A DNA stretch of 64,000 bases from Melioribacteraceae bacterium. Lineage in GTDB: Bacteria > Bacteroidota > Ignavibacteria > Ignavibacteriales > Melioribacteraceae. The stretch covers positions 1-64,000 of the forward strand of contig JAIPBD010000014.1 in NCBI GenBank assembly GCA_021739765.1, read 5' to 3'. Position 1 is the first letter of the stretch; each line of letters starts with the position of its first letter. Positions 18,576 through 29,290 of this stretch are shown piece after piece. The position numbers and the translations under genes are program-made. The notes under the pieces are model-generated. The model made no database searches, had not been told where the DNA came from, and saw only the letters and a program-made list of their open reading frames with translations.

Positions 18576-19175
18576 AATTTATATTGGGATTATTTTATTG
18601 ATCCACTTAAACGAAATCAAAACATAGCCCAACAATTCATCTCAACTCATCAATGCGCTAAATGAATTTTAATAGCATTAAGATCTGAAAAAAAATACGA
18701 ATATTTTGCTCAAAAAAAAAGAATCACAATAAAGTATTGTTACTTCTTTTCTGTATCACACCATGAATATATGTTTATTTGTAGCAATATTTTGACCCAT
18801 CTCAATGATCTATTTGATCAATCAAATCCAAGGTAAGGTAGGATTGAGTTTCAACAAACTCATGAAGTTGAAGAGGGTATGCCAATAGTAGTGAACGGAC
18901 ATTTTTATCATCGATATACTCAGAAATTTACATATAATTTCATAATATGTTGTTTAACATTATTTATAATGTAAAAATGCTTTTTTTTGAAATCGATCTT
19001 TGATGCACTTCATAACAATAAAAGAAATAATTACCCCAACCCAATAATTTTATTGGTAACAGAATAATCTTCAGCCGCACATTCATCGTTTGTGATTAAT
19101 CAGATTTTTTAGCTTAATGCGTTAAAAAGCTTATTTGGATTTTTCATGTGAAGAAGGAAAGAAAACTTCAGCGAT
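18576..19175. other. 600-base intergenic region, no protein gene seen
   Basis: AT-rich and without a convincing reading frame on either strand. It must include the promoter for the lipoprotein/FG-GAP pair. The one clear element is the minus-strand terminator at 18712-18750, which no annotated gene explains. Confidence 0.55.
18712..18750 (-). terminator. Orphan intrinsic terminator on the minus strand
   Basis: Stem ACAATA/TATTGT with a 3-nt loop, extended by AAAAGAA/TTCTTTT. On the minus strand it runs into nine T residues (A-tract at 712-720 on the plus strand). No minus-strand gene ends nearby; the GH3 gene at 19519 ends about 770 bases earlier. Confidence 0.6.
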
Positions 19176-19463
19176 TTGTTAAATCAGACCAAAATGTTTT
19201 ATAAAAATCTACTCAATAATGAATCCGCAAAAGAAGCTATATCAGAATTTGGGATTACTGTTGAAAAATTAAATGAGGGCAAGGCACTTATTGAAGCTGC
19301 TGAGGATGACAAAGTAAACAGGAAAAAAATGGGCGACGTGCAGCAAGCCACCAAAGACCGTGAAAAAAAGGTGGATGAATTATAAGATTTGTTCAGAAAT
19401 TTTATTGAAGTTGCAAGGATAGCCCTCGAAGAAAACCGCAATATCTTGAAATACTTGGCATAG
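19176..19463 (+). pseudogene. Small coiled-coil protein gene interrupted by a stop codon
   Basis: The frame reads 69 residues to a TAA at 19383. Without any shift it then continues DLFRNFIEVARIALEEN and on to a stop at 19461. Helical, charged content on both sides, and the ATKDREKKVDEL / RNFIEVARIALEEN pattern, recall a Bacteroidota family of about 200-residue uncharacterised proteins with ...QATKERDxALDEL...F...IARIAL. The N-terminal half of such a protein is missing. I therefore read this as a truncated gene with a nonsense mutation. Confidence 0.55.
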
Positions 19464-19485
19464 TGGTTAAATCATAATATTTTCC

Positions 19486-19509
19486 CACCCCTGCTTTTAA
19501 GCAGGGGTG
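19486..19509. terminator. Perfect 11-bp hairpin after the second GH3 gene
   Basis: CACCCCTGCTT, a TT centre, then AAGCAGGGGTG. It lies 10 bases past the GH3 stop on the minus strand. No T-tract follows, so it may stabilise mRNA rather than terminate. It is not of the CCAAC/GTTGG type seen at the other sorted genes. Confidence 0.6.
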
Positions 19510-19518
19510 AGTAACAGT

Positions 19519-22365
19519 CTACTTGATCAAAATGAGTTTTTTAGTCTGGAGAAAATCACCGGAAACCAATTTGTAGAAATACATTCCACTCGCAAGATTG
19601 CCCGCATTGAATTCAACTGTGTGGAAACCAGGTTCGAGTTGTTGGTTAATAAGTTCAGCAACTTGCTCACCGAGTGTGTTAAAAATTCTTAGTGTTGTCT
19701 GCCCAGATTGATACCTGCCTGCCGGTGAGGCATGGTCTGCGCTTACAGGAATGTTAAATTTTATAGTTGTTGTCGGGTTAAATGGATTCGGGTAATTCTG
19801 CAGAAGCACAAATTCATTCGGAGTAGAATTATCCGAAACGGTTGTTATTATCTCAACAAATTCAATCCAATTTAGGTTAAATCCTCCATCGGTTATTAAA
19901 ATTTTCAGAACTTGATTTCCTTCATTCAAAAAAACACCTTCAGTTACGGTCTCCCAATTCTGCCAACCACCTGTAACCGGAAATGTTTTAGTGGCAATTT
20001 CACTTTCGTCAATTAGAATTGAGATATCTCCCTCATTAGATTCACTCGCAATTCTGAATTTCATAATATAATTTCCCGTTTTAGGAACTGTAATGTTATA
20101 TGACAACCAATCACCCGCATCAGTCCAACCAACATTATCACCGGCACCAACGTCAGCGGTTTGTTCGGTTTCAATTCCCGACATATCCGCATAATCTTCG
20201 GCTTGAATTTTTGTTGGAATTGTGATGAACTGACTTCCTTTATTTATTGAGTTGTAGATGTTGAACGGTCCGAATGCTTCCACGCCAGCTCCATCTGAAG
20301 CTTGCAAACTTGTTCCGGAATATTCGATAGTTATAATATCGCTTGATGCAAGATCTTGAGAAAGGTAAAATTCAAGAATCGTTTCATCCCCCGGTTCATT
20401 AACTATTGATTGTACCGCACTTGAAAGACCATTAATTCTAATATTAAATTCATTCGAATTTATACCACTCGCTTTCATTTTACGGGAGAATGAAATACGT
20501 AAAAATTTTCCATCATCCGAAATATTACCGCCGTAAAATAAAGGAGCCGTTCCGGTTGCCCAATTATCAACGGAATTTATTCCATAACCGTAAGCGAAAA
20601 GAGGATCATAATCAGCATCGCCAAAATTCATTGGAATTTGTTCCATTGTTTTTGGCCATGTATTTGGCGATTTACCTGTGGGTTGATAATCGCCAAACAA
20701 AATATCAGCAATTCCGGCACCTTCTGTTCCCGGTAACCAAGCCGCAAAGATAGCATCAGCAAAAGGCAAAATTGAATCGATAATTAAAGGTCTTCCTGAT
20801 ACTAATATTACAACAACTTTTAGTCCATCGGCTTTCAAATTTTTAATTAATTTAATATCCGATTCATCCAAAGATAAATCCCGACTGTCTCCACCACCTT
20901 CGGCATAAGGTTCTTCACCTATTGCAACAACAGCAACATCAGCATCCCTTCCGGTTGTGGCGTCGATGCTGTACACAATTTCCGAACTGGTTTTTAGTTC
21001 TTGAATTCCTTCCAAAATTGTAGTTCCGGGAGTAATATCACCATCTCCGCCTTGCCAGTAAATACTCCAACCTCCACACTGGAAGCCCATATTATCGGCA
21101 TGAGAACCGGCGACCAATATTTTTTGACCTGATTTGTTTAAGGGTAAAACTCCATCTTTTTTTGTTAGTAGAACCATTGATTCACGAACGGCTTGTCGCC
21201 CGACAGTTCGGTGCGACGCGCTTCCGATAAGTGAAGTTAAACTTCTATCGGTTAACGGAGTTTCGAACAATCCGAGCGCAAATTTTTGATATAAAATTCT
21301 TCTTACGGCATCATCAATTCTGTCTTGGGAAACCTTATTTGTGTTAACAAGATTCGTAAGAATCGTTATAAAATCTTTGTAATTATTAGGAACCATCACC
21401 ATATCCACGCCGGCATTAATCGATTGTTCAACATCGGCGACATAATCACCGGGAAGTTGATCAATGCCCGCCCAATCAGATATTACGAATCCCTTAAAAC
21501 CAAGTTCCGTTTTTAACACATCGGTTAAAAGGTATTTTTGCCCGTGTAATTTTTCACCATTCCAACTGCTGTAAGACGCCATAATGGTTCCAACCCCTGA
21601 ATTAATTGCTTCTATATAACCCGGGAGATGAATTGCTCTAAGTGTTTCTTCGTCTAATTCAGTGTTTCCTTGATCGGTTCCGTTTGTTGTTCCACCGTCG
21701 CCAATATAATGTTTCGCGCAAGCGAGCACAGATTCAGGATCGGAAAGTGTGTCACCCTGTAAACCTTCCACTGCCGGCGAAGACATCATGACTTGTAATT
21801 CCGGAGTTTCTCCGAATCCCTCATAAGTTCTACCCCAACGAATATCTCTTGGAACCGCGATACAAGGTGCGAAAGTCCAATCAATTCCGGTTCCGGCAAC
21901 TTCAATTGCGGTAATTCTTGATACTTCTCTAATTAAATCAGGATTACGTGTTGCGCCGAGTCCGATATTATGAGGAAAAATCACTGCTCCTTTTACATTA
22001 TTATGCCCGTGAACAGCATCAACTCCGTAAATTATAGGAATACCTAATCGAGATTGAATGGCGACAGACTGATAACTATCGTACATATCAGCCCAACCTA
22101 CAGCGGTATTAAAATCCGGTCCGGAGCCACCGCCGCTTAGTAACGATCCTAAACGATAATCTTTAATATCATTTAGAGTTCCGAGTGCTTTGTGTTCGGC
22201 TTGAGTCATTTGCCCAATTTTTTCGGCAAGAGTCATTCTACCCAGAAGATCTTCAACCCTTTCAGTTATTGGTTTTGTGGGATCTTTGTAGGTTTCGTTT
22301 TGTGCAAAAAGCGAGGTTGTGACAAAAAGAATGATCAGAAACTTTGTGAAGGTGAAATTTCGCAT
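19519..22365 (-). CDS. GH3 beta-glucosidase-type glycosidase with CBM6-like module and type IX sorting domain (paralogue)
   Basis: Same architecture as the gene at 1237: signal peptide, GH3 barrel (AKHYIGDGG, nucleophile Asp in GFVISDW, residue 297 from the chosen start), GH3 C-terminal domain ([13 protein letters not shown]), Ig-like linker, CBM6-type module ([28 protein letters not shown]) and Por tail. The module here keeps the canonical CBM6 opening and [13 protein letters not shown] better than the paralogue does. ATG 22365 (MRNFTF) starts the signal peptide; ATG 22377 is also possible, and neither has a strong ribosome site. The tail has the same 7-residue palindromic insert, ending AGR. 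Likely extracellular beta-glucan breakdown. Confidence 0.93.
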   Translation of the reverse strand: MRNFTFTKFLIILFVTTSLFAQNETYKDPTKPITERVEDLLGRMTLAEKIGQMTQAEHKALGTLNDIKDYRLGSLLSGGGSGPDFNTAVGWADMYDSYQSVAIQSRLGIPIIYGVDAVHGHNNVKGAVIFPHNIGLGATRNPDLIREVSRITAIEVAGTGIDWTFAPCIAVPRDIRWGRTYEGFGETPELQVMMSSPAVEGLQGDTLSDPESVLACAKHYIGDGGTTNGTDQGNTELDEETLRAIHLPGYIEAINSGVGTIMASYSSWNGEKLHGQKYLLTDVLKTELGFKGFVISDWAGIDQLPGDYVADVEQSINAGVDMVMVPNNYKDFITILTNLVNTNKVSQDRIDDAVRRILYQKFALGLFETPLTDRSLTSLIGSASHRTVGRQAVRESMVLLTKKDGVLPLNKSGQKILVAGSHADNMGFQCGGWSIYWQGGDGDITPGTTILEGIQELKTSSEIVYSIDATTGRDADVAVVAIGEEPYAEGGGDSRDLSLDESDIKLIKNLKADGLKVVVILVSGRPLIIDSILPFADAIFAAWLPGTEGAGIADILFGDYQPTGKSPNTWPKTMEQIPMNFGDADYDPLFAYGYGINSVDNWATGTAPLFYGGNISDDGKFLRISFSRKMKASGINSNEFNIRINGLSSAVQSIVNEPGDETILEFYLSQDLASSDIITIEYSGTSLQASDGAGVEAFGPFNIYNSINKGSQFITIPTKIQAEDYADMSGIETEQTADVGAGDNVGWTDAGDWLSYNITVPKTGNYIMKFRIASESNEGDISILIDESEIATKTFPVTGGWQNWETVTEGVFLNEGNQVLKILITDGGFNLNWIEFVEIITTVSDNSTPNEFVLLQNYPNPFNPTTTIKFNIPVSADHASPAGRYQSGQTTLRIFNTLGEQVAELINQQLEPGFHTVEFNAGNLASGMYFYKLVSGDFLQTKKLILIK
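19697..19739. repeat. Palindromic element, copy C, in frame inside GH3 sorting domain
   Basis: Core at 19714-19734 (CCTGCCT, 7-nt centre, AGGCATG), one mismatch from the perfect arms of copy A. It encodes HASPAGR at the same place in the tail as copy A. Confidence 0.8.
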
Positions 22366-22621
22366 AAAAGCATCCATGTTAAATAAAAATCCAATGATAC
22401 GGATGTTAATAGAAATATAAAAGCCAGATTGGATTCGAGGGCTAAAAACCTTAAATCTGATGTGAAATGTCAGGGATCACGTTTCCTTTAATCACCGAAT
22501 TTTACCGGTGTTAAGCAATAAATTTTGCTCTAATTTAATCGATAAGAAAAACATTTTTTGAACATTCGTTCTTTATAAGCGTCTAAAATCGTTTCACTAT
22601 TAATAAATAATAAGGAGTAGT

Positions 22622-23974
22622 ATGAAGGGAAAATCTCTTATTGCGGTGTTCTTCATCCTCGCTGCATTTTCTAACCTCACAATTGCCGGTTCAAACGATA
22701 ACATTCTTCCTTATCCAATTCATCAAGAAAGATTGGAAAACGGATTAAATGTAGTTACAGTTCCTTTCGATAGCCCGGGGATTGCGTCTTTCTATATTGT
22801 GGTCAGAGTTGGGGCAAGAAATGAAGTTGAAGAAGGAGTTACGGGATTTGCACATTTCTTTGAACATATGATGTTCAGAGGAACAGATAAATATCCTAAG
22901 AAAAAATATCAAGCAGCTCTTAAATCAATCGGGGCCTCCGCTAACGCCAATACTTCGCAAGACCGCACAGTTTACCACATGACCGGTAATGCGAACAAAT
23001 TAGATTTGATGTTCGAATTGGAAGCCGACCGATTTCAAAATTTAAATTATTCCGAACCCGATTTTAAGGTAGAAGCAGGTGCTGTAAAGGGCGAGTATAC
23101 AAAAAATAATGCGAGTCCATATTCACAATTGTTCGAAAACTTGCAAAATACCGCATTTGACGAACACACATACAAACATACAACGATGGGATTTTTCGAC
23201 GATATTGTTGATATGCCTAATCAATATGAATATTCCAAAGAATTTTATGACCGCTACTATCGTCCCGAATATTGCACAATTGTTGTAGTTGGTGATGCTT
23301 CACACGAAAAAGTGATGGAACTGACCAAAAAGTATTTTGGAAATTGGGAGCGGGGTTCATACGTTTCTGAAGTTCCAACAGAGCCAAAACAAACTGAAAC
23401 GAGATATACACATTTGAAAAACGGTTCGATTCCTCCTTTTATGATGCTTGCCTTTAAAGGTCCCGCGTTTAATGATAAAGAAATTGATATGCCCGCATTG
23501 GATGTGTTGTCTACAATCGTTTTTTCATCAACAGGTGATTTGTATAAAAAATTAGTTTTGGAAGAGCGGAAAGTTCGATTTATTGGCGGAGGCGCATTCG
23601 ACTCACGTGATCCGAATATGTTCAACATACAAGCTTCATTGATAAATGTTGAAGATATACAATATGTAAAAGATGAAGTTATGAAGGCGATTGAAAAAGT
23701 GAAAAAAGAAGGTGTAGATGCTGAAACTCTTGTAAGAACAAAATCTAACTTGAAATACAGCTTTGCCATGCGAATCGATTCACCGGATAATATTGCGAAC
23801 TCTTTAGCTCATTATATTCAATTAACGGGTGACCCGGAATCGCTCAATCGTATTTACAAACTCTATGAAAAAGTAAGCGTTGATGATATAAAGATGGTTG
23901 CGGAAAAATATTTTGTACCCACCGGATTAACTATTGCAACAATTTCTCCACTTGAAACCGGAGGTGTAAAATGA
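22622..23974 (+). CDS. M16 zinc peptidase, catalytic subunit
   Basis: Signal peptide (about 1-22, ending TIAG), then the inverted zinc motif HFFEH (H78, E81, H82) and the third ligand E158 in VKGEY, at the spacing expected for M16 (pitrilysin/insulinase) enzymes. The C-terminal half is the second M16 fold without ligands. Probably degrades peptides in the periplasm. GGAG sits 8 bases before the ATG. The next gene overlaps by 4 bases (ATGA), as in two-gene M16 systems whose products pair as catalytic and structural subunits. Confidence 0.93.
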   Translation: MKGKSLIAVFFILAAFSNLTIAGSNDNILPYPIHQERLENGLNVVTVPFDSPGIASFYIVVRVGARNEVEEGVTGFAHFFEHMMFRGTDKYPKKKYQAALKSIGASANANTSQDRTVYHMTGNANKLDLMFELEADRFQNLNYSEPDFKVEAGAVKGEYTKNNASPYSQLFENLQNTAFDEHTYKHTTMGFFDDIVDMPNQYEYSKEFYDRYYRPEYCTIVVVGDASHEKVMELTKKYFGNWERGSYVSEVPTEPKQTETRYTHLKNGSIPPFMMLAFKGPAFNDKEIDMPALDVLSTIVFSSTGDLYKKLVLEERKVRFIGGGAFDSRDPNMFNIQASLINVEDIQYVKDEVMKAIEKVKKEGVDAETLVRTKSNLKYSFAMRIDSPDNIANSLAHYIQLTGDPESLNRIYKLYEKVSVDDIKMVAEKYFVPTGLTIATISPLETGGVK

Positions 23975-25527
23975 GAATATTCCTAATTTTATTATTATTT
24001 GCTGTTAGTATAAACGCACAAGAACTTGTTGAACTGCCGCTTGATAATGCCAGCACAGTTACGGTTAAATTTCGATTTCTAAATGGTTCAATTTGCGATC
24101 CCGAAGGAATGGAAGGATTAACGACCGCAACCGCGAATTTAATTACACAAGGCGGAACCGGTGAACTTTCATTCAGCGATATTCAGGATAAAATTTTCCC
24201 GATGGCCGCAGGATATTACGCGTCTGTTGATAAGGAAGTATCAACTTTTACATTCCAGGTGCATATCGATCATTTGAATGATTTTTATCCGGTTATGATT
24301 GGTTTGATTACAAATCCTTCCTTTGAAAAATCTGATTTTGAACGGGTGAAATTAAATCAACAAAATTTTGTTGATCAGGTAATCCGTGCTTCATCGGACG
24401 AAGATTACAGCAAAAAAGCCTTAGAGGATTTGTTATTCCGTGGTACTAATTACCAACACATGAAAGAAGGAACGTCGCAAGGTGTTGAAAACATAACCCT
24501 GGATGCGATTAAAGATCATTACAAGAAATATTTTACAACAGGTAATTTAACAATCGGAATTGCCGGTAAATATTCTCCCGAATTTGTTTCGATGTTAAAG
24601 AAAGATATTCAAAAATTATCGAATCTAAAGCCAAAGTTGCCAAAGCCTGCTAAACCAAATAAACCCGACGGTTTGGTAGTCGAAATAGTGCAAAAAGATA
24701 ATGCTTTTGGTTCAGCGATTTTTGCCGGATTTCCGTTGGATTTAACAAGAAAGGATGACGAGTTCGCGGCATTGATGGTCGCAAATTCCTATCTGGGCGA
24801 GCATAGAAAATCTTACTCTAAATTGTACCAAATGATACGCGAAGCTCGTTCGATGAATTATGGTGATTATTCATACATCGAATGGTATGAAAGCGGCGGT
24901 GGAAATATGCTTCCGCCATCAGGTGTTCCACGCTCATCAAACTATTTTTCGATTTGGATCAGACCGGTACAAATTGCCGATCAACTAAAAAAGCAATATG
25001 AAGAGCTAAAAGATATCGAAGTTGGTCACGCACACTTCGCATTCCGTATGGCTATGATGGAATTAGACCGATTAATTAATGATGGGTTAACCGAAGATGA
25101 ATTTGAAGCGACAAAAGACTTTTTGATCAGCTACACGAAGTTGTATGCACAATCCCCAACCGAAAGACTCGGTTATTTACTCGATTCAAAATTCTATGGA
25201 AGAGACAACTATATCGCCGAATTAGATCAGATATTAAAGAACCTAACTCTCGCCGATGTTAACAACGCAATAAAAAAGTATTGGCAGACAAAAAATATGT
25301 TTGTTACGATTATTACCGATAAAACTGAAGCGGGACCACTTGCGGAAAGTATCAAAGAGAATAAACCTTCACCAATGAGTTATTCAAATATTGTGAAAGA
25401 AGGGTTACCGGATGAAGTTCTTCAACAAGATGAAAAAGCTTCCGTATTTCCTTTAAATGTAAAAGAAGTTCGTATTATTGATTCGAAGGAAACATTTAAG
25501 AAAGACGGGAAAAAAGTATCTCTATAA
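23971..25527 (+). CDS. M16 peptidase-like partner subunit, zinc motif absent
   Basis: Signal peptide (about 1-16, ending INA) and M16-type folds. Where the zinc motif should be, the sequence reads EGLTTATANLITQGGT, so it cannot bind zinc the usual way. This is the pattern of the non-catalytic partner in M16B pairs, which helps form the closed chamber. The start codon overlaps the stop of the catalytic gene, implying coupled translation. A strong terminator follows. Confidence 0.9.
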   Translation: MRIFLILLLFAVSINAQELVELPLDNASTVTVKFRFLNGSICDPEGMEGLTTATANLITQGGTGELSFSDIQDKIFPMAAGYYASVDKEVSTFTFQVHIDHLNDFYPVMIGLITNPSFEKSDFERVKLNQQNFVDQVIRASSDEDYSKKALEDLLFRGTNYQHMKEGTSQGVENITLDAIKDHYKKYFTTGNLTIGIAGKYSPEFVSMLKKDIQKLSNLKPKLPKPAKPNKPDGLVVEIVQKDNAFGSAIFAGFPLDLTRKDDEFAALMVANSYLGEHRKSYSKLYQMIREARSMNYGDYSYIEWYESGGGNMLPPSGVPRSSNYFSIWIRPVQIADQLKKQYEELKDIEVGHAHFAFRMAMMELDRLINDGLTEDEFEATKDFLISYTKLYAQSPTERLGYLLDSKFYGRDNYIAELDQILKNLTLADVNNAIKKYWQTKNMFVTIITDKTEAGPLAESIKENKPSPMSYSNIVKEGLPDEVLQQDEKASVFPLNVKEVRIIDSKETFKKDGKKVSL

Positions 25528-25534
25528 TTATTCG

Positions 25535-25566
25535 AAAAAGGCAGTTCGTTGTGAACTGCCTTTTTT
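25535..25566 (+). terminator. Intrinsic terminator of the M16 operon
   Basis: AAAAAGGCAGTTC, a 5-nt loop, then GAACTGCC and six T residues. Confidence 0.9.
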
Positions 25567-25720
25567 AATCTTCACATAAATCTCCACCACTTTTCAATAC
25601 CAAAACAGATCAAAATTGGCATAGGAAATTTCAATCATTTTTATATCAAACACGTCATAATTATGGAAAAATAAATAACTTACGAACGTATCTATAAATA
25701 TTACTCCCAAGAAATGAAAT

Positions 25721-28183
25721 ATGACAAATAAATTAAAATTACTGATCCAACCAATTCTGCTAATACTCGTTGGCCTTTTACTCGCTTTCTTTTTCTATCC
25801 AAAAGTGCAGCCACTTTCTACAGTAAACCTGGAAAATGATCGTTCGGAAATTTTGCATACGGCCGATTCAATTGTTACCAAAATGGGAATCGCCCCGGAA
25901 GGATATCTCTCATATACCAGATTATTACAATCAGCTCCGTTGTTAAGACAAATTCAAACAGAGATGGGATTGGAAAAAAGTAATCAAGTGTTAAAAGAAG
26001 GGCTTTCCGCGCTGGTCTATGATGTGAGGTGGATAAAAAAAGATGCGCAGAAAATATTCAGCGGGAATGAAGAAAGAGAAAAAATAGCAAAAGCACTTGT
26101 TGGAGATTTTTCGCTTCAACTCGATCAGAACCTGGCATTAACCAAACTTGAGATTGAACTGGCCGACAGTATCGACTTCCCGATTATTGCAAAATCCGAG
26201 GCATTGAGAATTTCGAATAACTTCCTCGATCAATTTTGTCCTATAAAGAATTTAAGTCTTGATACAACTTCTAAAAGGTCGTTTGATAACCCGGATGCTA
26301 TAACTATGAGTCTGCAACAAGCTGAGATTGATACGAGCTATGTAGTTATACGTGAGGAAGAGCGTGCTGAATTTGTAATCAATTATTCTGGTGAAGAACC
26401 AACCACACGCAATAAAATTGATGTTAGAATTAAAACAAAAGGGACGAATATTGTTTCTTACGAAGTTGATTATATCGTACCTGAAAAATACAACAAACCC
26501 AACGGTTTTTGGAGCTCTGAAATTATTAAGGCAGTTATATATGTTATCTTTTTTATAACAATTATAATTTTTGCTTTCAAACGATTCCGAGATTTTGAAA
26601 TTGGATTCCAGGCAGCTCTTATTTTCGGAATTTTGGCATTTGTAAACTTTGCGATTTTTATCTATTTCCAATCACAAATGGAGTTTGAACCCCAACTTTT
26701 GCTTGCAATGTTTTTGGGCGGGTTATTTATCGGCGGCGGCGTTTTTATAACTTTCGCGGTTGGCGAATCGATGGGTCGTGAAGTTTTTAATGAAAAATTC
26801 ACAACTTTTGATCTAAAATTTAAAGGACATTTGTTTCATTCACGGATTGGTTTTGCGATTCTTAACTCTTTAGGATTCGGGATATTTATACTCGGCGCCT
26901 GGTTATTTTTTGTCTATCTGCTTAACCAAATTATTGATTTTAATATCCTACCAATTTCAGATGATGGCTTCTTTCTAAACTCAAAGCTGCCTGTAATTTC
27001 ATTAATTTCAACCGCGTTACAAAGTAATCTTTTTGAAATCACGATCTATTTTATGTTCGTGGGAGCAATACTTTATAATCGTACCAATTCAGCGCTATTG
27101 TTTATTGCGGTTATTGGAATCCTTTTCGCGTTCATCCGCGAATCGAATATTTCTCCCGGCTACATTGAATTAATAAGTCAACTTCCAATCGGATTATTGC
27201 TCGCATACGTTTTCTACAAATACGATGTAGCAACAACCTTGCTTTCATTGTTGATTTTTACAATTCTGCAAAATTCCTTTATGCTTTTTACCGGTTCTTA
27301 CATACCCGATAGCGGATTATATTTATTCACAATCGGGGCAATTCTTTTACTTTTGGGAATGATAGCCGTATTCACAAAAGATAAAATTTCAAATTTGGAT
27401 GAAATTAAACCGGCATTTGTTCAACATATCAACGAACGGCAAAGAATGCAAAGACAATTGGAAATTGCTCGGGATGTTCAAATGTCTTTTCTGCCCGCAA
27501 AAACACCAACTTTTAATAACCTTGATATTGCCGCTCATTGTTTACCGGCATTTGAAGTAGGCGGTGATTATTACGATTTCGTAAAAATCTCCGATACAAA
27601 ACTGGGAATTGCTATCGGAGATGTTTCGGGGAAAGGGACTCAAGCCGCGTTTTATATGACCCTGACAAAGGGATTTTTGAAAGCGCTCGGAAAGTCATTC
27701 GATTCTCCAGCGCAAGTATTAACGAAAATGAATGAATTGTTTTATGAAAATGTAGAGCGTGGTCATTTTATTTCGATGATTTATGCAATTTTTGATGTCG
27801 AATTAAACCAATTACAAATTGCAAGAGCCGGACACAATCCTATTATTATAAAAGCAGCCGGCAAAGATACTTGCGACATTTACAAACCCGCAGGCCTGGC
27901 ACTTGGATTGGAAAACGGTGTTGTATTTTCACGTACGATAAAAGATGAAATTATTCCCATTTCCGAAGGTGATCAAATAATATTTTACACCGATGGATTT
28001 ACCGAAGCTATGAATAATAAAAAGGAAGAGTTTGGAGAACAAAGTTTGATTAATTTGATTGCTGCAAAAAAGGAAAAGACAGCCTCCGACCTTTTGATGA
28101 ATATTACAAATGAAGTAAATAAATTTATCGGTAAAGAAAAACCGCATGATGATATGACTATGGTTTGTATCAGAATCAAATAA
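25721..28183 (+). CDS. Membrane SpoIIE/RsbU-type serine phosphatase
   Basis: 820 residues. A membrane helix near 9-27 precedes a periplasmic region of about 230 residues. A multi-helix membrane block (about 265-550) follows, then a linker (HINERQRMQRQLEIARDVQMSFLP) that leads into a C-terminal PP2C-like domain. The domain has GGDYYDF, GDVSGKGTQAAFYM, RAGHNP, FYTDGFTEA and PHDDMTMV, the metal-binding and core motifs of the SpoIIE/RsbU family. Such enzymes dephosphorylate anti-sigma-factor antagonists in partner-switching pathways. No antagonist or anti-sigma gene is nearby, so the partner is unknown. The AI-2E-family gene follows 6 bases later. Confidence 0.9.
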   Translation: MTNKLKLLIQPILLILVGLLLAFFFYPKVQPLSTVNLENDRSEILHTADSIVTKMGIAPEGYLSYTRLLQSAPLLRQIQTEMGLEKSNQVLKEGLSALVYDVRWIKKDAQKIFSGNEEREKIAKALVGDFSLQLDQNLALTKLEIELADSIDFPIIAKSEALRISNNFLDQFCPIKNLSLDTTSKRSFDNPDAITMSLQQAEIDTSYVVIREEERAEFVINYSGEEPTTRNKIDVRIKTKGTNIVSYEVDYIVPEKYNKPNGFWSSEIIKAVIYVIFFITIIIFAFKRFRDFEIGFQAALIFGILAFVNFAIFIYFQSQMEFEPQLLLAMFLGGLFIGGGVFITFAVGESMGREVFNEKFTTFDLKFKGHLFHSRIGFAILNSLGFGIFILGAWLFFVYLLNQIIDFNILPISDDGFFLNSKLPVISLISTALQSNLFEITIYFMFVGAILYNRTNSALLFIAVIGILFAFIRESNISPGYIELISQLPIGLLLAYVFYKYDVATTLLSLLIFTILQNSFMLFTGSYIPDSGLYLFTIGAILLLLGMIAVFTKDKISNLDEIKPAFVQHINERQRMQRQLEIARDVQMSFLPAKTPTFNNLDIAAHCLPAFEVGGDYYDFVKISDTKLGIAIGDVSGKGTQAAFYMTLTKGFLKALGKSFDSPAQVLTKMNELFYENVERGHFISMIYAIFDVELNQLQIARAGHNPIIIKAAGKDTCDIYKPAGLALGLENGVVFSRTIKDEIIPISEGDQIIFYTDGFTEAMNNKKEEFGEQSLINLIAAKKEKTASDLLMNITNEVNKFIGKEKPHDDMTMVCIRIK

Positions 28184-28189
28184 CCAATT

Positions 28190-29233
28190 ATGAAACCAGA
28201 TTACACAAAAAGATTATTTTTCCTTTTTACGGGCATGATTACAATTATTGCCCTCATCTATTTACAGAGTATTTTAATTCCTTTTGTATTTGCTTTTATT
28301 TTGTGGTTTCTGATTCGTGAAGTAAAAACTTATTTGAAAAAGATAAAATTCGTCCGCGAAAAATTTCCATCATGGTTATTAAGTTCAATCGCGTCAATAT
28401 TATTATTAAGTGCTCTCTCTTTAACTATCAAGCTTTTGACTGACAATATTCAAAGTCTCTCATCTTCCCTTCCCGTATACCAAAACACGATTTCAACTAT
28501 TACCGAAAAAATAAATGCCGCATTTGAAATCGATTTATTTGCATGGCTTAAAGATTTCTCCGGTGAATTTGATTTTGCGGGAATACTTTCCAGACTGTTT
28601 GCGACGCTAACTTCATTATTCGGAAACGCGTTTACCGTAATACTTTATCTAATTTTCTTAATACTCGAAGAATCCGGTTTTTCGAAAAAAATAAAGGCAA
28701 TTTATCCGCACCCGGATGAATATCAAAATGCATTACACTTAATTCGCAAGGTGGAAAAATCGATCGGGGATTATATTACTCTAAAAACTTTGGTGAGTGT
28801 TTTAACCGGATTTTTAAGTTACATCGTTTTGCTGATTATTGGATTGGACGCACCGATTTTCTGGGCATTTTTGATTTTCCTGCTTAACTATATTCCAACA
28901 ATCGGTTCGTTGATTGCCACAATTTTCCCGGCAACATTCGCCTTATTACAATTCGCCGAATTTACACCGGCGGTACTGATTTTACTTATCGTCGGTTCAA
29001 TTCAACTAATTATCGGAAATATTGTCGAACCGAAATTGATGGGAAACACTTTAAATATCAGCTCTTTGGTCGTACTTCTCGCCCTTTCATTTTGGGGTGC
29101 AATCTGGGGTGTTACCGGTATGATATTAAGCGTTCCCGTTACGGTTATTATCGTAATAATTTGTTCGGAATTTGAGAGTACCCGTTCGGTGGCAATAATG
29201 CTTTCAGAAAATGGTGAAATAAAAAAAAAGTAA
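28190..29233 (+). CDS. AI-2E/PerM family membrane transporter
   Basis: 347 residues with about seven to eight membrane helices in the family pattern: two at the N-terminus, a soluble stretch (about 90-140), then the conserved C-terminal block FLLNYIPTIGSLIATIFPA, GNIVEPKLMGNTLNISSLVVLLAL and WGVTGMILSVPV. Family members include TqsA (AI-2 export) and sodium or permease-like proteins, so the substrate is undetermined. It lies 6 bases after the SpoIIE-type phosphatase gene and is probably co-transcribed. Confidence 0.9.
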   Translation: MKPDYTKRLFFLFTGMITIIALIYLQSILIPFVFAFILWFLIREVKTYLKKIKFVREKFPSWLLSSIASILLLSALSLTIKLLTDNIQSLSSSLPVYQNTISTITEKINAAFEIDLFAWLKDFSGEFDFAGILSRLFATLTSLFGNAFTVILYLIFLILEESGFSKKIKAIYPHPDEYQNALHLIRKVEKSIGDYITLKTLVSVLTGFLSYIVLLIIGLDAPIFWAFLIFLLNYIPTIGSLIATIFPATFALLQFAEFTPAVLILLIVGSIQLIIGNIVEPKLMGNTLNISSLVVLLALSFWGAIWGVTGMILSVPVTVIIVIICSEFESTRSVAIMLSENGEIKKK

Positions 29234-29249
29234 TTAATTGTCAAATCTA

Positions 29250-29279
29250 TTGATAAAATTCTACTATTTGTCCTATATT
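29250..29279 (+). promoter_or_regulatory. Predicted promoter of the metZ sulfur operon
   Basis: TTGATA (29250-29255), 18-base spacer, TATATT (29274-29279). The same bases also approximate the Bacteroidota pattern of TTG followed about 20 bases later by TAnnTTTG (here TATATTGG). Transcription would begin near 29286, just ahead of the leader ATG. Confidence 0.5.
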
Positions 29280-29290
29280 GGCTTTCGAAA

